Shown in pieces: positions 34,766 to 46,934 of a stretch of DNA of 64,000 nucleotides. Origin of the DNA: Agriotes lineatus (lineage: Eukaryota > Arthropoda > Insecta > Coleoptera > Elateridae); contig OW679197.1 in NCBI GenBank assembly GCA_940337035.1, positions 55,945,903-56,009,902 of the forward strand. Reading direction: 5' to 3'. Position 1 is the first letter of the stretch, and each line of letters begins with the position of its first letter. The notes beneath the pieces are model-generated. The model saw only the letters and a list, made by a program, of their open reading frames with translations, was not told where the DNA came from and ran no database searches. The position numbers and the translations under genes are program-made.

Positions 34766-35399
34766 AATCAAATTTTTGGTTAATTATAAGATCACAGTAA
34801 AAGGAAGTTGTGTGCGTGTATCGCACCAGGTTTTTTATATTATAAAAAGGGAAAACTCAATTACCTACCTAGAACGATATAAAAATGTTAGATAAGAATT
34901 TCTTGCTTAGGAAAGCAGTATAGGTACCTATAAGTCAAAAGTTCTTAAAAATAAAATATTTTTTATTGAACAAGGGGTCGACTCATCTACGAGTATTGGG
35001 GCTTCTTTCTATTGCAATTCATTATTTTATATTTTTAATTACGTATGGTTTCTAGTGGCTGGTTTAGAAGAGAATAATTCAATTTTTGCTTTTTGTTTAT
35101 GCAACGTTGGTGATGAAGTTTGAAATACCTGGAACATTAGAGCAAAAATGTGAGTGAATTTTGAATGTTATATTTGTTTTAGTGCAGGAAATAACAGTAT
35201 ACCGGACGTAGTAAACCACGAAATATTATTATATTAAGTTATGGCTACTGTAAGGGAAGCCAACTCAGGTTTTGAAAGTTCTTGCAATTGTACGCATTAT
35301 TGTTGAAATACCCAAAAGAAAGCAATCTGAATTTGAGCATCCAAAGTCAATTTCTATCTGTACGTAATAACATGATATCAACACTATAAAATTACACGA
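34766..35399. other. AT-rich interval, nothing recognised
   Basis: No gene or repeat border seen. Confidence 0.35.
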
Positions 35400-36320
35400 A
35401 AGCTACCACGACCGAAGGCATCGTGTGATAGCAAATATTATTACAATTATTGTAATTCCCCGAGCCTTTCCCCCAGATGTTTGCCTTTGCATGCAGCAGT
35501 TTTTTATCCGGGAATCCAGGGGTCTAAGAAGCGCGTCAAACTTGTATCCCGAGGGACCGGGGCCTCTCGTCCTGCCGATAACGCAAGGAAAACGGGAAAA
35601 TGTTATTTTAAATGTCCCGATCCGATATTTGTGTTTGAGAAGACGCAAGAAATGTTTTAGGTAAATGTTGGGAGTGTTATCTTTCATGTCCGGGATTATT
35701 GTAAGTTTTGAGTAATTCCGCTTAAATTCGGAAAAGCTAGATTTGTGCAGCCGGCCGAATGGACTGCTTTTTGCATCCCCCGACTATTGCGGGTTCATAT
35801 CCGTCAGCACGCATTTTGTATCTCTCGTCATGATTAATGGCGACCAATAAGGGAGCCTCTGTTTTGGCGAGAGCTAACTTAACCTGCGACCTCCGTCATC
35901 TTCTGTAAGATCAGAAGCATGGCAGAGGGCCGGAAAATTGCGACATAAAAATCATCCCTAAGTCCTGGCTGCCTGCAGCTATCTTATATTGCCCGGTCCT
36001 TACTATGTATTCATTTCCCGAGATAGATTGATATCGTGTGCGGCATCCCTAAATTTATTTTTCGACAATGCAGCGAAAACGCGGCTGATGCTCGCTGGAC
36101 GTATCGGAATTATAAATCTACCGATACTTGCAATATTTAGAATGTGGAAGTCAGTACGGGTAGGTATTACCACCATCCAGAGCGATTAATTGGTGTCATG
36201 GGCACTCATTACGGGCGCTGGTCAAACAGTCTTAATAGTTAAGGCCGCGGTCGGCATTCGGATGGGCGAATGGCCGATCGTGACAGCAAGATTGTAGTCA
36301 CTTGTGCCTTGGAGAGCAAA
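35400..36320. other. GC-richer unique segment
   Basis: CpG is well represented and no similarity to other parts of the window was seen. Open frames of 66-94 residues on both strands lack motifs. It may be a single-copy intronic or intergenic region spared by transposons. Confidence 0.3.
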
Positions 36321-37179
36321 TTAAGCCGTAGAACCTAGTTGTCAGAGGCGCTAGTGCAACCTGAAAACTCAGACAGTAGGCTTCCTACTGCAAGTCACAA
36401 GTGTAGTGATAATATTATCGTATTGGGTAGTTCAGAGACATTTTGACAAACCGTACAGCCATATAGTATTAGAAATATCAAAAATAAAATGGACATAAAT
36501 TTCTTTTTCAGGAATATGGCCTTGCGAAGGGTTAGATACCTCATTCGAGATTTTTGTCTATTTGATGGTTATTCGGTAAATATACTTGTGAAAAACTACC
36601 CCAAAATACAACAACTATTTAAAATCCAGCAGATGCATTGTCATATATGAGACGTTGTTTTCGACGTATTATTGCTAAAAAACTAGAGCAATTTATAAAT
36701 CCATTCGCCATACATTTTTATTATTTTATTTGATTGAATGACTAACTGCCATGCGAATAATTGGAACCTGTCATATGTCATCAAATTTTAATATCAAACA
36801 CTGCAACATAAAACAATGATAAGACTCGATAAAAGGTGCAATTTTCCAAATAGGTATACTGTTTTCTAAGCAAAAAGTAATCCTAGCATTTAAAACAACA
36901 GTAACAGTTTTTAAATAATTTTAAATTTATTCATATCTCAGTTGCCAATTAAAAATTTAGATTCACACAGCTAGAAAGCTTTGTCCTAGTTTGCTTTTTG
37001 TAGCAATAGTACATATGCGTTGTCATTGGCGAACTCCGTAACCACAGTAGATGTTTTGAAACTACATGGTGGAAATCGTTAACCGGAGGGGTTCGCTAAT
37101 TGATAAATTCTATTGTGGATCTGTTACCGAGGTCCCCGTGTTGTGCATTCTTGTTTCGAATACACTGCATTTAATTTAC
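36321..37179. other. AT-rich interval, nothing recognised
   Basis: No motif seen. Confidence 0.35.
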
Positions 37180-39060
37180 ACACCATGTCTATGTCGGCGC
37201 CGTACGAAATGAAGAACCGTAAATCTCCGGGAGAAGACAGGATCACTGCGGAAATGCTGAAAAGTGGAGGACCGATTCTGAAGAAAGCGATACTCACCCT
37301 GCTGAACAAGTGCTTAGAAAAACGACGAAAAGCTGAAGTACGGAGAAATGCAGAAGTCATTATGCTGTTCAAAAAAGGGGATAACATAAATTCGAGCATT
37401 ATAAAATCATCAGTTTCGTGTCCATTTTCTATAAGCTTGTTACGCTTCGTTTGCGCATCTATTATTTTCCATATCTATGGTTCCGATTTTGTATTTTTGC
37501 GCGGCCCCACCTCCCGCGATTCTATCAGATCAGACAGCCTTTTCAAATTGTAGTGTGGCTTGTCGGCGTATGTTCTCCTTTTGATGCAGAATGGAAATGT
37601 GAGTCTAGCGTTGCAAAATTTGTCTTGGAATTGGTTTCCGGCCCTCGCCTGATGTTGCGGAGTAGTAGCATTTACAGTTTTAGTGAGCCATTGGATCTCT
37701 CGCCATTTTGGGAGGATTAGAAGCGCTTTACTGATGTTATTTTTCTCGTAGCCCAATACCATCTGGGGTGAGTTATTTGATGCTGTTCGCGCTTTCCTCT
37801 AGCGATCCTAATTTCATGTTGGGTTTTCTCTTTGTTAGTGGTTAGCCCGGAGCCCTAATTACGGAGGTTTGTCGTCCCCTGTGCAATCTTCACCTTTGCC
37901 ATCGAGCGCGTCAGCCTTGAGCCATCGATTGTAACACCTGCACGTTTTCTGTCTGTGGGTGCTTGGAAAGCACTCTGTTTCGTTTATCTGGGCCTCCTTT
38001 CATATACATAACGCAACCATGGGAAATCCATAATCAGGTTTTATGCCCTTTTTATTTAAATGAAGCTACAAAGCGTTGTGACCTGTTGCGATATACAGCT
38101 AGGGTAACTAGCTACGTATCTACCTGATGATTTTTTCCTACCACGTAGCGGAGGTGAATCGCCACCGCAATTGATTTTAATTACCTAAAATGTGTGATGA
38201 ATGTTTAATAAATTAATGACAATTATACCGTGATACCATCTATGTGGTTTTGGTTCTGTTATTGCTACCTGTATTGGAGTTGAGCTTCTCTTTCATAATA
38301 TTTTGTGCTACTTGAGTTAACGAATTCTCTTTGAATGCCTGGATACACTTGTCGTTACTTGGTAAAGATTCTTTGGCGCCCATAATCTTTTTTTTGAGAG
38401 ATTATTCGACGACTCGATTGGTTACGATGATAACATGCTGTTCACCAGGATAATAATCTAACATATGCGCCAGGAGTTCGACTTTTATCAATCGGTAGAA
38501 CAAGCTGGATGCTACAGAGTGACATACTATACAATGTACCGTTAGTTTTGGTGTGTTAACTTCCAGAAGGAATTCGATTACCTAGATGGAAACCTGGTCG
38601 ATAGTGAAAGTCCTGGACGGTGCACAGATCGATTCCAGATATTCGAACCTGATCACGAACATTATAAACATTGCACCATCTACGTTTAAATACAAAAATA
38701 CTTACCGACTGATACGATTTATATTAGGAAAGGCGTCAAACAAGGCGATGTGATATCTCCAGAGCTGTTCACGCTTGCTCTGGAGAACGTATTCAAGAGT
38801 CTAAACTGAGAGCCGAAATGAGTTAACACCGACCTGACATTTGCTGATGACTTAATCAGGGTAAACAGCTGAATAGCGACCCTGATAAACTCGCCAATAT
38901 TCTGAGAGAGGTTACGGCGGCGAGACTCAAGATGAACCTCCAAAATACCGAGTTTATGAGCCCGAGCAACGTACAAGTCACTCTCGAAAACCGTACGTTG
39001 GAGATGGTGGATGAATTGATATATTTAGGTAACAATCTCTCGTGATCTTATTAGATGCAA
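37180..39060 (+). pseudogene. LINE reverse transcriptase relic (LINE A), split by an insert
   Basis: 37185-37400 reads MKNRKSPGEDRITAEMLKSG, then LKKAILTLLNKCLE and NAEVIMLFKKGDN, the N-terminal RT region of RTE-like LINEs. After a shift comes FYKLVTLRLR, and the reading is cut by a 1009-bp insert. It resumes at 38471 as QEFDFYQSVEQAG, then VNFQKEFDYLDGNLV (first catalytic Asp block degraded), IRKGVKQGDVISPELFTLAL, DLTFADDLIRV (FADD box retained) and VDELIYLGNNLS. Several stops (for example after the ENVFKSLN and FKYKNT regions) and frameshifts show it is dead. The 5' endonuclease is missing. Confidence 0.85.
37457..38465. mobile_element. 1009-bp insert of unknown class in LINE A
   Basis: TGCGC occurs at 37452-37456 and 38466-38470. 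Joining the flanks with one TGCGC gives a continuous LINE frame (TLRLR followed by QEFDFYQ). The insert begins ATCTATTATTTTCC and ends AATAATCTAACATA, with no evident inverted ends, no TG/CA LTR ends and no poly-A. Open frames of 95-100 residues inside have no recognised domain. A 5-bp duplication would suit an LTR element or some DNA transposons, but the class is open. Confidence 0.7.
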
Positions 39061-39129
39061 GTTAGCCATTGAAGGTAACACAGTAGAATAAGCCATGAAA
39101 AATATTGAGCTGTGGTAATATCGAAGAAG

Positions 39130-39520
39130 AAGTAATAATACAAATAATACAGGCGAGCATAGTAGCGAGCACGGAAAAAAAGAGGCTGCATCAAAAAATC
39201 TACAAGACAGCGGTAAAACCAAAGACCTATACAGCCTACACTAGGCCTGACACTAGAAAAAACACAAATAATCAATACAAATAAAAGTGCTTAGAAAAAT
39301 TTCGTACTGGACAGAGAACAAAATGCAGGGATCAAGCAATGATGCAAAGTCGAAAATATCAACGAATGGGTGGCACATATGAAGATAGAATGGAATCCAA
39401 TCGAGTGCATGGAGACAGAGTAGTAAGAATAGCAAGAAACAAGTCGCCAATGAGTCATCGAAACATTGAAAGGCTACGACAAGGATGGAGTAAAAATTTA
39501 AACCTGGGGTAGAGGCAACA
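39130..39520 (+). pseudogene. LINE 3' end fragment (LINE B)
   Basis: 39155-39235 reads RLHQKIYKTAVKPKTYTAYT, the segment after the RT domain. 39380-39510 reads RMESNRVHGDRVVRIARNKS then PMSHRNIERLRQGWSKNL, the basic C-terminal tail (RxGRPxxRWxxxL type). It may be the continuation of LINE A after a deletion or a separate nested copy. Frames to 39843 are K/R-rich but not recognised. Confidence 0.65.
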
Positions 39521-40082
39521 TTGAAGACGAAACATGCAGCTTGACTAAGATCAAGATGAAGATGAGGAACATCAAGTTGGGAAGAAAAAACCATACAACG
39601 GAGTTCAATAGAAGGAAAAGTCCAACATGGGAATATACCGAGAATCACGCATATATCCTAAAAATAAATTTGAAGCGGAAAATATACATCCTTCACAACA
39701 TCTCCGAGCATGAAACTGCAACGCTAACTAGGCATAGAGCGAGTCGTGTTGGAAATCAGCCTAAGGAACAGAGTGGAAAAAGAAGTCAGAAAAGTAACGA
39801 AACCTTTCGATATAACGGAGCGTATCGTAAGAAGAGGCGGTAACCAAAGGAAGCGTCGGAAATAACTGAATTCGCTCATGCAGACATGAAGGGGTGGAGA
39901 AGTGTACTAAAATATACTGAATAGATTTCTTTTCTTCTCATCTCATTATTCACTGTGTCCACCCATAAAGGTTTTTTTTTAACATTGAAGATTTCCTTAC
40001 TTTCACACACGGTCAGAACTGGAAGATCGTGATCTATGATATTACATCCTACATACCTGGAGAAGATCGCTAGCCTCAAGTG
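39521..40082. other. Unassigned interval between LINE fragments
   Basis: A 100-residue basic open frame (39541-39843) has no recognised domain; nothing else seen. Confidence 0.35.
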
Positions 40083-40285
40083 GAATTGGAAAATATTAGA
40101 ATGGCGACCGATAGTGGAAGCAATTAAAAATATAAGTAGACTTTCTACAAGGTGGAGCGATTACATTAAAAAATTAGAACAAATTGAATACTAGAGGCAC
40201 AAGGTCGATAGAGATGGAATAAATTAATGGAGGCCTTTGTTCAGCATTGGACGTAAATAGGCTGATTGATGATGATGATGATTGA
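40083..40285 (+). pseudogene. LINE 3' terminus with GAT tail
   Basis: Reads WNWKILEWRPIVEAIKNISR then STRWSDYIKKLE, and RDGINxWRPLFSIGRK, matching the C-terminal WTRKVLEWRP...RWxDDIKR...WxxLxEAFVQHW tail of RTE-like LINEs. A short GATGATGATGATGATT run at 40267-40284 is the typical simple-repeat tail. It could be the end of LINE A. Confidence 0.7.
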
Positions 40286-42439
40286 ATATATGTCATTCCC
40301 ATTTAAGTCTATGATTAACGTATATACCCAGGTATACTACAGTTTTTCATTAGGACGGCCCTTGATTTTTCACCTTAACCCGGAAGTAAGTTTCTTTTTG
40401 TAAACATAATGTGTGACGTATTGGTTTTATTAGGCTAGGTATTATTCAGGAGCTTGAATTTATTTATATGCCACTACTAGGTTTAGGTTAGTCGCAAATA
40501 TTGTTGTGTCATCAATACAATTAGCAATGGTAGTTGTTGATGGAATTTACATAAGTACTTGAGATGCATTTGCATTTACATTTTAATTTTAACGAAATAT
40601 TGATTACGGATTTGGTATTATTAGGATATAAGTGATTGAAGTTTAAATATTGGTATGTTAGTGAGTATTGATGGTACTACCTTAATGCATTCCTTCTAGC
40701 CATTTAGTGTTTTCTCGCATTCGAAGTTAGTTGGCAATTGAGACGATTTGATTTCTGTTAGCTGTTTTTATCAATTTCCTTATTTCCTCCATATCCTCTA
40801 CATTTTCAGACACTACCTTTTTACACTCCCTTAGCACTGTATCATGACATTCTTCAAAATGTGGTTCAAAACATTTTCCTCGTGCTTTTAATATCTTTGA
40901 TACTTCTATTTCCTTTGTTGTCATATTTGCTTTTTATACTCCATAACTTCCTTCCATTATTACCTTTTATTTCCATGATTATTTTTCATAATTTTCTTCC
41001 ACTCTCTTCACCGAGCTCATAACTTCTCTAATTCTTCCAGGTTTCTTTTCTCGGCGCTTTATTAGCTTCTTAGCTAGAGTTAACAAGATTAGCAAAGTTT
41101 CGTACTTAATAAATAATACACTGATCAGAAAGATAAAGCTAAGGATATACAGGTGTATTTGAGATTTGGATGATGCAGAACAAGATCAGAAATAAAGCAA
41201 CTGCAGGGGATATGAAGACAGAAGCAAATGCAGTAACCAGATGAGAATGAGCAGGAATACATATCTGAGAAGCATAAATACTAGAAACAGGAGCAAAGAG
41301 AATACGAAGTGATGAGGGTTATGGGAGGAAAGTTTGATGAAAATACTAGAATCTAGATCTACAAAAAATAAGAAAGGATGGCAGCCAATTACCACAGATT
41401 TCGAAGACGAATTCTTACTCGATAAAATGAAATGGAAATGAAGAGGAAGATATATACCGGGTGACAATGAGTTCAGGGCATGCCTCTATCTCCGTTACTT
41501 ATGAATGAATTTGGATGAAATTTGATACAAGGATACTAGACATAATTTCGGATTGACTTACAAGTATAATCAAAATGGCCGACTTCCGGTTTCACCGATC
41601 ATCATACATATTTTATGTTTTTCGCAATCTACGACTCAAATTACATAAAACAGTGCTGCCGAATTTGCTTAGGTATTACACAGAAATATTTAAAAAAAGT
41701 AATTATTCTTAAATTTTAGATAAAGATAAAGTAGTGCAAGATGCATATCGTAAGATTGGTAATTAAACTTGCTGTTTAATGGCAAGATGGCCCTTGGTAG
41801 GTGCCACTAAAAAAAGTGACTTTTTCTGAAAAAACGTGTTTAGTTTAATAGTAGATCTCTGGTTTAAAAGTAGAACCTTCTATTTATTCCCTTTTTACCG
41901 TTGCCCTTCAGAAGCTTTGTAAAGATAATTATTCGTGGCTACCATATACTTAAAAAACATCTGTGTGTAAGCAAATGTAATATATCGCTACAGCTGTGGT
42001 GTTTAATATTTAAAGGTTTTATCTGTGTCTGATTCCTTTCCATTATAATCAATTGAGGCATTAAATTGCGGTTCGTCTATTTAAGTCGAGAATGGATTAA
42101 AATAGCACTTAAGCAAATGGAATTTCTTACAATCGATCTCTTAATAAATCCATTTATTTGATCAAATAGATTGTAGTATGTAATCGATGTTATAATAAAA
42201 TCAAACTTTACTATAATATATTATTTGCGCTAATTAGTTTAAGCCGGAATTTACTACTTCTATTGTTATAGTTGATATTTCAATCAATAAATGTTTTCTT
42301 ATATTTGATTATGAGGTAAAAATCCAATGGTAGAACTAATCTTTTATTAATAAAATACGCGTCTACTTGATTCATTATTTCATCAATTAAATTTAAATTA
42401 TGTGTTTATCATTAGTTCAAATATATTTCTATTATAATC
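40286..42439. other. AT-rich interval, nothing certain
   Basis: A 65-residue minus-strand open frame (40727-40924) is Lys/Glu-rich and protein-like but unrecognised. ATATACCGGGTGACAATGAG near 41453 resembles the repeat edge that opens family R (ACACCGGGTGTTC). No gene is supported. Confidence 0.35.
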
Positions 42440-43260
42440 GATTCTATACACACGTATATTTTCTCAATTTCTCAACCCTGATAGCTATTGTAATAACATT
42501 GTTATTGTCTAATCGATTTCTCAAACGTGTAAATGTATAACTTAATCGGTCGCTTTGCACATTTATTTTCAGCTGCAATAATCCCTTAATCAAGTCGATC
42601 ATGTAATCATACCGATGCTGAAATATAGCAATTACTTTTAGCATTTCAGCTATAATGGATGTCTTAAAAATATGTTTTTGTTATGATTGCTGGTTTTATC
42701 AAATCATTCTTTAACTATGAATTATCATCTAAGCAGATCAAACTCTATTCTAATCGATTCCACGAACGTGTAAATGCATAACATAATCGGTCATTTTTTA
42801 AATTTATTTTCACCTTCGACCATCCCTTAATGAAGTCGATCATTTGATCAACTCGCTTTTGAATTATTGAAATTATTTAACTAAAGCCATTTCAGCTATA
42901 ATGAATGCCTTAAAGAATATATCTTTGTTATGATTGGTCGTTTGATCAAATGGCCCTTTAAATATAATGAATCATTTAATTAGATCAAACTTGGTTGGGA
43001 TCGATGTCTCAAACCTGCAAATGTATAACTTAATCGGTGGCTTTTTGCATTTATTTTCAGTTGCGATAATCCCTTAATGAAGTCGATCAATTAAATAAAT
43101 CGCTTTTAAAGTACGGCAGTTACTTATCTAAAGACATTTCAGTTATGAGGGATCCATTAAAAAATCTCTTCGTTATGATAGGTCTTTCGATCAAACCGCT
43201 CTTTAACTATAATTAAACATTGACTCTGATCGATTATTTGGTTAAATCGATTTTAAATGC
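42440..43260. repeat. Diverged ~245-bp tandem repeat
   Basis: Three units begin with TCGATTTCTC, TCGATTCCAC and TCGATGTCTC at 42513, 42753 and 43001, spaced 240 and 248 bp. Shared landmarks in each are TATAACTTAATCGGT, ATTTATTTTCA, ATCCCTTAATNAAGTCGATC, ATTTCAGNTATNATG and GTTATGATNG. Weaker traces extend to about 42100 and 43690. Confidence 0.85.
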
Positions 43261-43747
43261 ATTTTTGTTTTATGGAATCTATGGCAAGTGTAATGTATAG
43301 CCTAATCAATTCTGCTAGTACCACCGTTAAGCGCTTGATCAAACCAATTTACCTAATAATATTTATTTTTCTTAGAAAAGATTTTTTAATCATGCAGGTT
43401 TGTGCTTGAAGCAGTCGTTTAGCTACATCTATTTTCTCTATAAAATCAGTCATAGAACGATTATTCAACTAATTATTTTTTAGCATACATTATGAATTAT
43501 AATCACTCTCTAAATGACACTTTTGTGCTAATCTATAGTCGAGTATTTTAATTTTCCAATTGTGAATAGAGTCGACTGTTCAATAATCCATTAATAGTCC
43601 AAATCGATTTAGAATTAAAACTGATTACAGAATCAACTTTGTCGTAGTTATGATTAATTTTTAAATTGATTTCTTGTGATCGTTTATATTATCCTTTATC
43701 TAATAGACGTGTCTGTCTGGGACGCTGTTTTGTCCGGGACGCTGTTT

Positions 43748-44610
43748 CAGCAGCCAAACCGTAAGAGATAGAGAAAAAAGTTATGAAAGTTATATGTTTG
43801 GAATGGTCATGTCAGGTCAGGAACCGAATTTCAATCACGTGACACTTCCGGTTTTCGAGAAATCACGTGATTTCCGTCCGTCCGGGACGCTGGTCCGTCC
43901 GGGACGGTCTTTTTTGTTTTATTAAATGAGACATTTGTCTCACTGGACTGCTAGTCCTTTATCTAATAGACTTGTCTGTCTGGGACTCTGGTCCGTCCAG
44001 CAGCCAAACCGTAAGAGATAGAGAAAAAAGTTATTAAAGTTATATGTTTTGAATAGTCATGTCAGGTCAGGAACAGAATTTCAGTCAGGTGACACTTCCG
44101 GTTTTCGAGAAATCACGTGATTTCCGTCCGTCCGGGACGCTGGTCCGTCCGGGACGCTGTTTCAGCAGCCAAACCGTAAGAGATAGAGAAAAAAGTTATT
44201 AAAGTTATATGTTTTGAATAGTCATGTCAGGTCAGGAACAGAATTTCAGTCAGGTGACACTTCCGGTTTTCGAGAAATCACGTGATTTCCGTCCGTCCGG
44301 GACGCTGGTCCGTCCGGGACGCTGTTTCAGCAGCCAAACCGTAAGAGATAGAGAAAAAAATTATTAAAGTTATATGTTTTGAATAGTCATGTCAGGTCAG
44401 GAACAGAATTTCAGTCAGGTGACACTTCCGGTTTTCGAGAAATCACGTGATTTCCGTCCGTCCGGGACGCTGGTCCGTCCGGGACGCTGTTTCAGCAGCC
44501 AAACCGTAAGAGATAGAGAAAAAAGTTATTAAAGTTATATGTTTGGAATGGCCATGTCAGGTCAGGAACCAAATTTCAGTTACGTGACACTTCCGGTTTT
44601 CGAGAAATCA
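43748..44610 (+). repeat. 165-bp tandem repeat inside the Helitron-like units
   Basis: CAGCAGCCAAACCGTAAGAG recurs at 43748, 43998, 44163, 44328 and 44493 (and again at 44794 and 44961). The 43998-44493 copies are exactly 165 bp apart and nearly identical. Each unit includes CACTTCCGGTTTTCGAGAAA and GTCCGTCCGGGACGCTG. Confidence 0.93.
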
Positions 44611-44922
44611 AATATTTTAAAAAACATTATTGTGGTTATTTAATACGCGTTCTATTTGAAAAACGGTCTTTTTTGTTTTATTAAATGAGACATTTGTCTC
44701 ACTGGTTGCTAGTCCTTTATCTAATAGACGTGTCTGTCTGGGACGCAGTTTTGTCTGTCTGGAACGCCGTTTTGTCTGTCCGGGACGCTGTTTCAGCAGC
44801 CAAACCGTAAGAGATAGAGAAAAAAGTTATGAAAGTTATATGTTTGTAATGGTCATGTCAGGTCAAGAACCGAATTTCAGTTACGTGACACTTCCGGTTT
44901 TCAAGAAATCACAAAAAAAGCC

Positions 44923-45155
44923 GTTTTTCAAATAGAACGCGTATTAAATAAAAACTGTTTCAGCAGCCAAACGGAGCTGCGACCCTCTGCGCCTTAAAAC
45001 GTCGATCGGTTAGGCAACCACTTTGACAGCTTCCAGAATGTTCCGATGCCCTCTGCGTCTTAAAACCTCGATCGGTTAGGCAACCACAAGGTGTCAAACC
45101 TTCCAGGTCTGGGTACAGTTTTTATTTAATACGCGTTCTATTTGAAAAACGGTCT
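44923..45155. repeat. Inverted pair in the third Helitron-like unit
   Basis: CCGTTTTTCAAATAGAACGC near 44923-44958 is the reverse complement of GCGTTCTATTTGAAAAACGG near 45125-45155. Between them, CCTCTGCGCCTTAAAACGTC and CGATCGGTTAGGCAACCAC form a short two-copy repeat. Confidence 0.8.
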
Positions 45156-45199
45156 TTTTTGTTTTTTTAAATGAGACATTTGTCTCACTGGACTGCTAA

Positions 45200-46259
45200 T
45201 ATTAGTATATTACGTTAGAGGATCCGTAAGTGCTTTAGTTTAGTTCGACAAAAAATTAGAAAAACGAGGCCCGAGAGGCCGAGTTTTGCTAGTTTTTTAA
45301 GGCATGTTCCAGTAAGGCATTTAACGATCGAGTCTAGTAAAACATTTTTTGCGTTATCAACTAATAAAAATAAAAATACTGTTGAATATTATAAATATTG
45401 TGGGGTGATTGTTGTTTCTATAGTAACTAAATACAAAACAATTTTCTAGTATTAGGATCGTTATATTCGTAACGGGGTTGTTATTTCGTTATTGTCATAC
45501 CAACCAATAGGGGACGTTGACTTTTTCGTCACAGATAACGAACCTCGCAACAAGTAAAAATAGGTTGGTGGCGCAAAAATACTTTCGAAGTAAAGTAGAT
45601 TTTTTAATAATTTTTTTTTAGAATTAGTTGATTACATTGATTCTATAATTTTTTACGAAATTGACTTTTTATTTTCTTAAAAATACGCGTTGTGTCAAGT
45701 GCTAACGAATTAAAAATTGTTAGTTTTGACTTTACCCGATGCAGAAAATCGTGATATACAAGTGTTTCCAGAAACGCGCTTTCTAAAAGGGGGATTCAGT
45801 TAAATTAGAAAAAATATTCGGCATTCCAAATGCTGTTATAATCTACATTCAAGTTCTATAATTGTTGTTTCATTTTGACTACTGCATGACAAACTGAATT
45901 TTTCAGTGTTACTTTTTGGGGATAATTCAGTTATTATCAACGATAGCGTAAAGCGGTTTTGATATTAGTGAGGCATCTTTTTACTCAGATTTTGGATTTA
46001 AACTTGTGTGTTTTATAGGCCTCGAAACTTTCAAGATGTTTACATTCATTTCCTTTTGGCAATAGGTGTCAAATGTAGTTATGCTGTCATTAGATAGAGC
46101 TATTTTGATTTTTTTAATGATATCGGCTTTGATAGGTTTATTTTGTACACTCTGTATAATTTAAAAACATTTTTACTGTTCAGAAGTACGTGCGACGTTG
46201 TGGACATATTGTATAGCTACAGCTGGAATTTTTAGGTGCTTTTCTCAAGTATTACATAT
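45200..46259. other. AT-rich interval, nothing recognised
   Basis: Small CpG-bearing inverted motif near 45265-45290 (GAGGCCCGAGAGGCCGAG); otherwise nothing. Confidence 0.35.
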
Positions 46260-46934
46260 TCAGAGTTACGTTGCGGCTGACCCTTAAACGTCAATTTCTG
46301 GCCGTCGCTGATAAACATTTATCCGCAGATCTCGATTTTTGTATTTTTTAGCGAAGGCAGAGCAAGCTATGATATATGGGAGGTCGCGAAGTGAAGGCTT
46401 TTCGCTACTTACTGTCGAAATTCGCAGCTCCACGTCCTCTATCCTACCCTTCAGTTCCTGGACGTCACCTCCTGTCACCCAAAGCTGTAACGATGAGCTC
46501 ATTTCCTTTTCCTCGCTCAGATAGAATTTCCCTCTACTTATGCGATATTTGTCCATTACTGGTCGATATCATGTTCGCGACACGATCAAATAGAATGGGC
46601 CCAGCCGCGAGCCCTTTACATCCCGCAATAAAACTGAGATATTCGCGCGGCTCGTCGCTTCCTGCATGCATTTCTAAGTCGCAGGGGCCGTTTGGCCCCA
46701 TACATATTCCCGATCGAATGGATACGGGCACATTAAAGCGGGATATCGCCCGTGTTGAATACTGTATGAGCTCGGTTGCTCATCGTCGCCCTGCCCGAAT
46801 ATTCCATATTATTAAACTCGTGGATGCGTACTGCAGCCATCGCCGAGAGTGCTACCTACGGTTTATAAACCGGAGAGTTTTGCCTAGAGAATCGAAGGTC
46901 TTCTATGGCATGTTTTGCATAGATTTGTATTGTA
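46260..46934. other. GC-richer unique segment with long chance-like ORF
   Basis: An open frame of 189 residues runs from 46376 to 46945 on the plus strand, overlapped by minus-strand frames of 90 and 65 residues. None shows a known domain, and open frames on both strands fit CpG-rich composition better than a gene. The 3' border is a LINE relic. Confidence 0.3.

Larger units (their letters stand above)
43692..45199 (+). mobile_element. Head-to-tail array of three Helitron-like units
   Basis: Three units each start TCCTTTATCTAATAGAC and end in TGAGACATTTGTCTCA, then CTGG, then CTAG or CTAA. This fits non-autonomous Helitron ends: 5' TC, 3' CTRR and a hairpin just before it (TGAGACA paired with TGTCTCA). 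The array is flanked by A on the left (43691) and T on the right (45200), the Helitron target. Units are 43692-43954, 43955-44712 and 44713-45199, joined directly as CTAG-TC. No Rep/helicase coding sequence is present, so movement would need an autonomous relative. Confidence 0.8.

Noticed and set aside
43998..44657. 165-bp repeats as a centromeric satellite
   Set aside because: Only a few copies, and they lie within Helitron-type ends.
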